A DNA stretch of 64,000 nt, from contig NZ_RBKT01000001.1 of assembly GCF_003633685.1 (NCBI RefSeq), forward strand, positions 3,472,001 to 3,536,000, given 5' to 3'. The notes beneath the pieces were generated by a model. The model did no database searches. It had not been told where the DNA came from and worked only from the letters and a program-made list of their open reading frames with translations. A program made the translations under genes and the position numbers. Positions 58,212 through 64,000 of the stretch are shown piece by piece. The first letter of the stretch is position 1; every line of letters begins with the position of its first letter. The DNA is from Micromonospora pisi. Lineage in GTDB: Bacteria; Actinomycetota; Actinomycetes; Mycobacteriales; Micromonosporaceae.

Positions 58212-58802
58212 TCAGGCGCCGTGGTACGCGTTTTGCGTCCACTCCAGCCCCCGCAGGATCACCGACTCCACCGCGTCGGCCGCCCGGTCCACCTGAAACT
58301 CCAACTCCTTGCGCTCGGCCGCGGAGAAATCCGAGAGCACGTAGTCCGCCGGATCCTGCCGCCCCGGGGGTCGGCCGACCCCGAACCGGACCCGGACGTA
58401 CTCCTTCGTCGCGAGCGACTTCGACATCGAACGCAGCCCGTTGTGGCCACCCTCGCCGCCACCACACTTCACCCGCAACTGCCCGTACGGAATGTCCAGC
58501 TCGTCGTGCACCGCGATCACCTGCGCCGGCGGCACCTTGTAGAACTGGGCCAACGCCGCCGCGGGACCACCAGAGAGATTCATGTACGTCAGCGGCTTCA
58601 CCAGCACCAGCTTCGGCCCACCGAACCCGAGCCGCCCCTCGGCGACATCCGCCACCGTCCGCTTGTGCCGGCCGAACTTGCCCCCCACCCGGGCGGCCAA
58701 CAGGTCGACGACCATGAACCCGACATTGTGCCGATTACCGGCGTACTCCCGACCGGGGTTACCGAGCCCGACCAGCAGCCACGGAAAGGTCTCGTCCGCC
58801 AC
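58212..58802 (-). CDS. pth: Peptidyl-tRNA hydrolase
   Basis: A 196-residue enzyme from GTG 58802 (GGGGAGA upstream). Family marks: [20 protein letters not shown] (catalytic His and substrate Asn), [32 protein letters not shown] and GHNGLRSM, all conserved. It releases peptides from stalled peptidyl-tRNA. It lies downstream of rplY behind that gene's terminator. Confidence 0.96.
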   Translation of the reverse strand: MADETFPWLLVGLGNPGREYAGNRHNVGFMVVDLLAARVGGKFGRHKRTVADVAEGRLGFGGPKLVLVKPLTYMNLSGGPAAALAQFYKVPPAQVIAVHDELDIPYGQLRVKCGGGEGGHNGLRSMSKSLATKEYVRVRFGVGRPPGRQDPADYVLSDFSAAERKELEFQVDRAADAVESVILRGLEWTQNAYHGA

Positions 58803-58835
58803 ACCCGTCTCCCCACACGCCCAGTGATATGCCAA

Positions 58836-58866
58836 CAGGCGCCCCCGAACCGGTCGGGGGCGCCTG
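58836..58866 (-). terminator. Terminator of rplY
   Basis: CAGGCGCCCCCGA (58836-58848) and TCGGGGGCGCCTG (58854-58866) form a perfect 13-bp stem with a 5-base loop, 14 bases beyond the rplY stop. Confidence 0.88.
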
Positions 58867-58880
58867 CGTCACAACAACTA

Positions 58881-59576
58881 TCAGGCTTGCGCCGAAGCCT
58901 CGGCGGTCTCGCCCTCGGCACCCTCGGCGGTCTCGCCCTCGGCGGCTTCCTCGCCCTCGGCAGCCTCCTCGGCCTCCTCGGCCGGCGCCTCCTCGACAAC
59001 CCCGGCGCCCTCGGCCTCGAGCTGCTCGGCGGTCGGCGCACCGGTGATCACCACGAGCACCGAGGCCGGGTCCGCCACCAGCTCCACGCCCTGCGGCAGC
59101 TTCACGTCGCCGGCGGTGATCTGCGTGCCCGCCTCCAGGCCCTCGATCGAGACCTCGATGCTCTCCGGCAGCCGGGTCGCGTCGGCACTCACCGAGAGGG
59201 TGTCGTGCTCGTGCATGACCAGCGTGTCGCGGGCCGCCTCGCCCGTGAGCTGCACCGCGATGTCGACGGTGACCTTCTCGCCCCGGCGGACCAGGAGCAG
59301 GTCGATGTGCTCGAAGGTGTCCTTGATCGGGTCACGCTGGATCGCCTTCGGCAGGGCGAGCGCCTGGGTGCCGTCGCTCACCTCGATGGCGAAGAGCTGG
59401 TTCGCGCCGCCACGACGGATCGCCGCGGCGAACTCACGCGCCGGAAGCGCGATGTGCTTGGGGGCCTCGCCGTGGCCATACAGCACGGCTGGCACCTTGC
59501 CGGCCCGACGGGTACGACGGGCACCACCCTTGCCGAACTCGGTACGGGGCTCGGCGCTGATCTTTACCTCGGACAC
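58881..59576 (-). CDS. rplY: 50S ribosomal protein L25 (CTC form)
   Basis: A 231-residue general-stress-type L25. The RNA-binding first domain (MSEVKISAEPRTEFGKGGAR, RRTRRAGKVPAVLYGHG, RDPIKDTFEHIDLLLVRRGE) binds 5S rRNA; the TL5/CTC second domain (PESIEVSIEGLEAG, DVKLPQGVELVADP) follows. The last 45 residues are an Ala/Glu-rich tail common in actinobacterial L25. Gene order rplY next to pth is the conserved one. Confidence 0.95.
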   Translation of the reverse strand: MSEVKISAEPRTEFGKGGARRTRRAGKVPAVLYGHGEAPKHIALPAREFAAAIRRGGANQLFAIEVSDGTQALALPKAIQRDPIKDTFEHIDLLLVRRGEKVTVDIAVQLTGEAARDTLVMHEHDTLSVSADATRLPESIEVSIEGLEAGTQITAGDVKLPQGVELVADPASVLVVITGAPTAEQLEAEGAGVVEEAPAEEAEEAAEGEEAAEGETAEGAEGETAEASAQA

Positions 59577-59801
59577 GGGGAAACTCCTGATATCGTCGCT
59601 ACGGCGGAACGTCGGCTGGCGGTGCTGGGGCGAGGGGCTCGCTGGGGCTCTGCGTGCAGAGCACTCCCCGGAGCACCGCGTCGATGACGGGCCCTCCGTG
59701 CGGCGCTTCTATCAGCGGCCCGCTGGGCACCCTCGCCGTGGCAACCGCACTATTCTACCCGAGGTCCGACGAAGCATTCAGCCGGTACCCCTGGTAATCA
59801 C

Positions 59802-59827
59802 GCTGGCCCCGCTCCGCGGGGGCCAGC
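59802..59827 (-). terminator. Terminator of prs
   Basis: GCTGGCCCC (59802-59810) and GGGGCCAGC (59819-59827) form a perfect 9-bp stem with an 8-base loop, 17 bases after the prs stop. The rest of the gap to rplY (59577-59801) presumably holds the rplY promoter; no motif stands out. Confidence 0.75.
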
Positions 59828-59844
59828 GCCCACCAGAAACGACC

Positions 59845-60825
59845 TCAGCTCAGTCCGCCGAAGAGCGTCGTCACCGATCCGTCGTCGAAGACCTCCCGGA
59901 TCGCCCGCGCCAGCAGCGGCGCGATCGACAAGACCGTGATCTTGTCCAACTGCTTCTCCGGCGGCAACGGCAACGTATTGGTCACGATCACCTCGCTGAT
60001 CCGGCTGTTCTTCAACCGCTCGATCGCCGGATCGGAAAGCAACGCGTGAGTCGACGCGACGATCACATCCGAGGCACCCGAGTCGTACAGGATGTCCGCG
60101 GCCTTACGAATCGTGCCGCCAGTGTCGATCATGTCGTCGACGACCAGGCAGACCCGGTCCTCCACGTCACCGACCACCCGGTTCGCCACCACCTGGTTCG
60201 GCTTCAGCGGATCACGGGTCTTGTGGATGAACGCCAACGGGCAACCACCCAGCCGGTCGGTCCACCGCTCCGCCACCCGGACCCGCCCCGAGTCCGGTGC
60301 GACCACCGTCATCGGCCGGCCGGCGTACTGGCGCTCGACGTACTCGGCCAGGATGTCCATCGCGAACAGGTGATCCACCGGCCCGTCGAAGAACCCCTGG
60401 ATCTGCGCCGTGTGCAGGTCGACCGTGAGGATGCGGTTCGCGCCCGCCGTCTTCAGCAGGTCCGCCACCAGCCGGGCCGAGATCGGCTCCCGCCCCCGGT
60501 GCTTCTTGTCCTGCCGGGCGTACGGGTAGAACGGCAACACCACCGTGATCCGCTTCGCCGAACCGCGCTTCAACGCGTCGACCATGATCAGGGTTTCCAT
60601 CACCCAGCGGTTCACGCCATGCGTCACGGACTGGACGACAAACGCGTCCGAACCACGCACCGACTCCTTGAACCGTACGAAGATCTCACCGTTGGCGAAC
60701 TCGTACGAGTCGGAGGGCGTCGGCGCCACCCCCAGTACCTCGCCGATCTCCTTCGCCAACTCCGGGAAGCCCCGCCCGGAGAAGAGCATCAGGCTCTTGC
60801 GGTTTTCGGCGACGATGCTGCCCAT
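59845..60825 (-). CDS. prs: Ribose-phosphate pyrophosphokinase
   Basis: A 326-residue PRPP synthetase from ATG 60825; the open frame before it overlaps glmU. Motifs: LMLFSGRGFPELAKEIGE, FANGEIFVRFKESVRG, PFYPYARQDKKHRGREPISA and the PRPP-binding VVDDMIDTGGTIRKAA. It supplies PRPP for nucleotide, His and Trp synthesis. The glmU-prs order is widely conserved, with glmU ending 50 bases upstream. Confidence 0.97.
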   Translation of the reverse strand: MGSIVAENRKSLMLFSGRGFPELAKEIGEVLGVAPTPSDSYEFANGEIFVRFKESVRGSDAFVVQSVTHGVNRWVMETLIMVDALKRGSAKRITVVLPFYPYARQDKKHRGREPISARLVADLLKTAGANRILTVDLHTAQIQGFFDGPVDHLFAMDILAEYVERQYAGRPMTVVAPDSGRVRVAERWTDRLGGCPLAFIHKTRDPLKPNQVVANRVVGDVEDRVCLVVDDMIDTGGTIRKAADILYDSGASDVIVASTHALLSDPAIERLKNSRISEVIVTNTLPLPPEKQLDKITVLSIAPLLARAIREVFDDGSVTTLFGGLS

Positions 60826-60874
60826 CGGCTCGTCTGCTCCCGTTAATCGGTGGTTCCCGGCAGTGGACCAGGGA

Positions 60875-62434
60875 CTATTCGGTTGCAGTATCTCCCTTGG
60901 CCGGACCGACGCCACCCGCATCGGTCGTCACGTGGGTTGCCTCACCCTGGCTTGCGCCGCCGACCCCCGAGGGTGCGTCCTCCGCCGCCCCGACCCGGCC
61001 ACCCGCCACCCGCTCCTGAGCGCGTTCCGCGGCCTCCGCCGAGCGGGTACCAGCCCGCCGTCGGGCCACCCAACCCTCGATGTTGCGCTGCCGGCCCCGG
61101 GCCACACCGAGCGCCCCCGCCGGCACGTCCTTGTCGATCGCGCTGCCCGCCGCCACGTACGCCCCCGGGCCCACCTCGACCGGGGCCATCAGGGTGGTGT
61201 CACAGCCGACGAAGGCCGCCTCGCCGACCGTGGTGCGATGCTTGGCCACCCCGTCGTAGTTGACGAAGATCGTCGCCGCGCCGATGTTGGCCCTGGCCCC
61301 GATGGTGGCGTCACCCACGTACGACAGGTGCGGCACCTTCGCGCCGGCCCCGACCTCGGAGTTCTTCACCTCTACGAACGTACCCACCTTGGCCTGTTCG
61401 GCAAGTCGGGCGGCCGGACGCAGGTAGGCGTACGGCCCCACGCTGGCCCGGGGACCGATCTCCGCGCTGACCGCGTGGCTACGCAGTACCGTCGCGTCGG
61501 GGCCGACGCTGGTGTCGATCAGGGTCACGTCCGGCCCGACCACCGCCCCGGCGGCCACCGTCGTCGCCCCGCGCAGTTGCGTGTTCTGGTCCACCACCGC
61601 GTCCCGCTCGAGTGTGACGGTGACGTCGATCCAGGTGGTCGCCGGATCGAGCAGCGTCACCCCGGCCCGCATCCAGCCGGTGTTCACCCGGTCGCGCAGC
61701 AGCGTACGGAGACCGGCCAGTTCGACCCGGTCGTTGCAGCCGAGAGTCTCGGTGGCGTCCGGCGCCACGTGCACCACCACCGGCTCACCCGTCGCCACCA
61801 GGAGGCCGAAGACGTCGGTCAGGTACTCCTCGCCCTGGTCGTTGTCGGTGGAGAGCTTGCCGAGCGTGTCCCGCAGGCGGGACACGTCAAAGGCGTAGAT
61901 ACCGGCGTTGATCTCGCGGAGAGCGCGCTGGGCGGGGGTCGCGTCGCGCTCCTCGACGATCTGCTCCAGCCGTCCGGCCTCGTCACGGACGATCCGTCCC
62001 AGGCCGGTCGGGTCGGCGACCTCGGCGGCGAGCACGGTCGCCGCGGCCCCCGCCGCCTCGTGCGCCTCGACCAGCGCGGCGACGGTCTCGGGCCGGAGCA
62101 GCGGCGCGTCGCCGTTGATCACGATTACGGTGCCGGTCTGGTCGGGTGCCGCGTCGAGCGCCATGCGTACGGCGTGGCCGGTGCCACGCTGCTCGGCCTG
62201 GAGGACCGGACTGGCGTCGGGCGCCAACTCGGCGAGGTGCGCGGTGACCTGCTCGGCGCCGTGTCCGACCACGACCAGGGTGCGGTCCGCGGCGAGCGGC
62301 GCGGCCGCCGCCAGCACATGACCGAGCAGGGTACGGCCGAGCAAGGGATGCAGGACCTTGGGCAGTGCCGACTTCATCCGCTTGCCCTCGCCAGCGGCGA
62401 GAACGACGATGGTGCGGACGCGGGGCTGGGACAC
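60875..62434 (-). CDS. glmU: Bifunctional N-acetylglucosamine-1-phosphate uridyltransferase/acetyltransferase
   Basis: A 519-residue enzyme. The N-terminal pyrophosphorylase domain has VVLAAGEGKRMKSALPKVLH, QRGTGHAV, VINGDAPLL and REINAGIYAF; the C-terminal left-handed beta-helix acetyltransferase has EIGPRASVGPYAYLRPAAR, KNSEVGAGAKVPHLSYVGDA and NIGAATIFVNYDGVAKHRT. It makes UDP-GlcNAc for peptidoglycan. The last 60 residues are an Ala/Gly-rich tail beyond the catalytic domain, common in actinobacteria. A tRNA-Gln lies 110 bases upstream on the same strand. Confidence 0.97.
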   Translation of the reverse strand: MSQPRVRTIVVLAAGEGKRMKSALPKVLHPLLGRTLLGHVLAAAAPLAADRTLVVVGHGAEQVTAHLAELAPDASPVLQAEQRGTGHAVRMALDAAPDQTGTVIVINGDAPLLRPETVAALVEAHEAAGAAATVLAAEVADPTGLGRIVRDEAGRLEQIVEERDATPAQRALREINAGIYAFDVSRLRDTLGKLSTDNDQGEEYLTDVFGLLVATGEPVVVHVAPDATETLGCNDRVELAGLRTLLRDRVNTGWMRAGVTLLDPATTWIDVTVTLERDAVVDQNTQLRGATTVAAGAVVGPDVTLIDTSVGPDATVLRSHAVSAEIGPRASVGPYAYLRPAARLAEQAKVGTFVEVKNSEVGAGAKVPHLSYVGDATIGARANIGAATIFVNYDGVAKHRTTVGEAAFVGCDTTLMAPVEVGPGAYVAAGSAIDKDVPAGALGVARGRQRNIEGWVARRRAGTRSAEAAERAQERVAGGRVGAAEDAPSGVGGASQGEATHVTTDAGGVGPAKGDTATE

Positions 62435-62543
62435 GAGAAGCTCCCGTCAGAGCGGTTGGCAGTCTGCGGCCCCATGCTAACCGCGCACCGGTGACCGGTC
62501 GCCGGGTTCCCCCGTACCGAACGAATCGGACTTAGAGGTACAG

Positions 62544-62615
62544 CTCGGCCGCCAGGGTTCGAACCTGAAATACGGGTACCAAAGACCCGGGTGTTGCCAA
62601 TTACACCACGGCCGA
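62544..62615 (-). tRNA. tRNA-Gln (anticodon TTG)
   Basis: A 72-nt cloverleaf on the minus strand: acceptor TCGGCCG with CGGCCGA, D-arm GTGTAATTGGCAAC, anticodon stem CGGGT/ACCCG with loop CT-TTG-GT, T-arm with GGTTCGAACCC. The anticodon TTG reads CAA (and by wobble CAG). No CCA is encoded. Discriminator base G fits Gln. Confidence 0.95.
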
Positions 62616-62628
62616 AGGCAAAGCAGTG

Positions 62629-63498
62629 TCAGCCTAGCGCCTCGGCCGACCCCTGGCCGAATCGCTTTAGCGCCTCGGCCGCCAACGCCCGGTTCACGCC
62701 CTCGATCCTCCAGTAGAGTTCCCTGCTTCCTGGCACGTCAATCACCAGGCAGCCGCGATAGAGCTCGTCGGTGTTACGGCGGTTCGTCGTCGGCCGGTGG
62801 CGCTTGAGCGTAGGTGCCCGCACCCGGTCGACCGGTAGTCCGAGCACCTCGATCCACCACGACGTCGCCGCCTCCACATCCGCCGACTCGTGAATGCTGA
62901 GCCGGTAGCTCGGCGTCCGGCGGTCAACCCCGCACGCGTCGAGAAAACGCAGAAAGAGCGCCAACAGCCCCGGATCGCTGTTGGTGAACGTCAAACGGTC
63001 GTTGCGCCGCCAAGGCTTCGACTTGCTCCCCTCACACCAGTAGATGGCGGCCCCGATCAGCAACAGCTCGCGTTCGCTCAACCTGCCGAGTCGATCCACC
63101 TCCGCCGCGTGTACCGCCGCCTGCCGCTCGTCCCGCTCCCGGCGGTGCTCCGCCCAACGGGCGTCGGTCATTCGCCGCGAATGTGCCTGGCGCCGCCGCG
63201 CCCGGGGCGAGTCGGGGTCGAGCGGCAGGTGCTTGACCCACTGGTAGGCGGTCGACTTGGCGACGTCGAGTTCGGTGGCGATCTCGGTGACCGACCAGCC
63301 CTCCTCCCGCAGGCGCAGCGCGCGGGCGCGCACCTCGTCCTTGGCGTTCGGGCGCCGCGTCCAGTCGGGGGCCGGGACGCCGCGCAGCAGCTCGTACAGC
63401 CGGTCCTTGCCGATGCCCAGGCGGGCCCGGATCTGGCCCACGGAAAGGCCTTCGACGGTGCGCAGCCGTCGGGCTTCGGCGGCGAGTTCATCGGTCAT
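62629..63498 (-). CDS. HTH protein with LAGLIDADG-like domain
   Basis: A 289-residue protein; ATG 63498 is used (GTG 63507 possible). Two resolvase-like helix-turn-helix units fill residues about 1-90 (LSVGQIRARLGIGKDRLYEL, WSVTEIATELDVAKSTAYQW). A basic linker precedes a C-terminal domain (about 140-280) with LLLIGAAIYWCEGSKSKPWR, RLTFTNSDPGLLALFLRFL, RLSIHESADVEAATSWW and CLVIDVPGSRELYWRIEGV. That second part resembles LAGLIDADG homing-endonuclease folds used in stand-alone actinobacterial proteins. Function is unknown: regulator or nuclease are both possible. It lies 14 bases upstream of tRNA-Gln on the same strand. Confidence 0.75.
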   Translation of the reverse strand: MTDELAAEARRLRTVEGLSVGQIRARLGIGKDRLYELLRGVPAPDWTRRPNAKDEVRARALRLREEGWSVTEIATELDVAKSTAYQWVKHLPLDPDSPRARRRQAHSRRMTDARWAEHRRERDERQAAVHAAEVDRLGRLSERELLLIGAAIYWCEGSKSKPWRRNDRLTFTNSDPGLLALFLRFLDACGVDRRTPSYRLSIHESADVEAATSWWIEVLGLPVDRVRAPTLKRHRPTTNRRNTDELYRGCLVIDVPGSRELYWRIEGVNRALAAEALKRFGQGSAEALG

Positions 63499-63574
63499 GA
63501 CCAGCACGTTAGGACAGACGTACGACGCGTTTCGTCAAGACCTCATAGGGAACTCCCAGAACTCACCCATGGCG

Positions 63575-63612
63575 ACTTACGGTGCCGTAAGTTACGGTGA
63601 CGTAGGCGTAAC
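63575..63612. promoter_or_regulatory. Palindromic operator cluster upstream of desaturase
   Basis: ACTTACGG-TG-CCGTAAGT (63575-63592) is a perfect dyad with 8-bp arms. It abuts a second dyad, GTTACG (63591-63596) with CGTAAC (63607-63612). Both are built on TTACG/CGTAA half-sites and lie about 40-75 bases before the desaturase ATG. A fatty-acid-responsive TetR-type repressor would be a typical ligand; its identity is not given here. Confidence 0.65.
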
Positions 63613-63650
63613 TTCGGGATCTCATCCCCCGTCCCACTCATCGAGGTGCC

Positions 63651-64000
63651 ATGTCGACCACCCTGACCGAACCGCCCGCCGCAACCGCCGACAGAGGCCC
63701 CAAGCCGCTCACCGAAGGCAAGCAGCCGGTGGCCATCCTGATCGCCCTCTGGTCCTTCGTGATCGTGCCGTTCCTCGCCCTCATCGCCGCCGTTCCGGTG
63801 GCCTGGGGCGGCTGGCTGACCTGGACCGACCTCGCGATCGGCGGGGTGTGGTACGTGGTTTCCGGACTCGGCATCACGGTCGGCTTCCACCGCTACTTCA
63901 CCCACGGCTCGTTCAAGGCCAAGCGGTGGCTACGGGTGACGCTCGCGGTGGCGGGTTCGTTCGCGGTCCAGGGCAACATCACCCAGTGGGTGGCCGACCA
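63651..64000 (+). CDS. Acyl-CoA (fatty-acid) desaturase, 3' end outside window
   Basis: The first 116 codons of a membrane desaturase, starting ATG 63651 with GAGGTGCC just upstream. After a soluble N-terminus come two hydrophobic spans (about 27-48 and 58-82), then the first histidine box GFHRYFTHGSFKA of delta-9 acyl-CoA/acyl-lipid desaturases, which bind di-iron. The second and third boxes lie beyond the window. It would introduce a double bond into membrane acyl chains. Upstream palindromes suggest a dedicated repressor. Confidence 0.9.
   Translation, partial: MSTTLTEPPAATADRGPKPLTEGKQPVAILIALWSFVIVPFLALIAAVPVAWGGWLTWTDLAIGGVWYVVSGLGITVGFHRYFTHGSFKAKRWLRVTLAVAGSFAVQGNITQWVAD

Overview
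The window is very GC-rich, with gene content and small-protein families typical of a filamentous actinobacterium. The conservon genes, XRE/DUF397 pair, FBP zinc-finger protein, cydABDC and HAAS-domain proteins fit Micromonosporaceae best (inference from family content, no search run). Coding density is high, many genes overlap by four bases (ATGA/GTGA), and GTG/TTG starts with strong GGAGG sites are common. No phage, plasmid, CRISPR or complete insertion sequence was seen. Layout, left to right: (1) 1-2741: accessory regulators, with an XRE-DUF5753/DUF397 pair and an EF-G-binding-type zinc-finger gene divergent from a TetR gene. (2) 2742-11510: a polymorphic-toxin locus. A secreted RHS protein of about 2520 residues carries ricin-lectin repeats, YD repeats, an RHS core, a Hint protease domain and a deaminase-like C-terminal toxin, followed 16 bases later by a probable immunity gene. 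The RHS frame is broken by one base at a G6 tract. The toxin/immunity end is visibly AT-richer than its surroundings. (3) 11849-19973: a BlaI-type repressor and M56 membrane peptidase, a divergent alpha/beta hydrolase, and cytochrome bd oxidase cydA-B-D-C. Three 17-bp copies of one operator (TACKAC-N5-GTMGTA) lie upstream of blaI and between the hydrolase and cydA, suggesting one regulon. (4) 20054-32177: two tandem HAAS/permease-prefix membrane proteins with a PadR regulator, then a signalling block: an acidic protein, an 862-residue protein with an IS110-transposase-like N-terminal domain, a lipoprotein ABC-type binding protein, and a complete conservon (histidine-kinase-like CvnA, Roadblock CvnB, DUF742 CvnC, GTPase CvnD). 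The 862-residue protein ends in the same short tail module as CvnA. This is the most unusual arrangement in the window. (5) 32371-43750: nucleoside salvage, with uridine kinase, adenosine deaminase, thymidine phosphorylase, an extended cytidine deaminase and a BmpA-type nucleoside ABC importer, plus an RlmA-type methyltransferase and a DUF4272 gene. The importer ATPase appears to start at CTG, and three hairpins separate it from its binding protein. (6) 44060-54894: a TetR-controlled ABC-2-like permease, BrkB, 2'-5' RNA ligase, trpS, an ECF sigma factor with a membrane-anchored propeller protein, a soluble CBS-pair protein and galE-galK. (7) 54957-64000: housekeeping genes cysD-cysN, cysQ, pth, rplY, prs, glmU, tRNA-Gln(TTG), an HTH/LAGLIDADG-like gene beside the tRNA and the start of an acyl-CoA desaturase. 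All family calls were made by eye from motifs and gene order; no homology search was possible.
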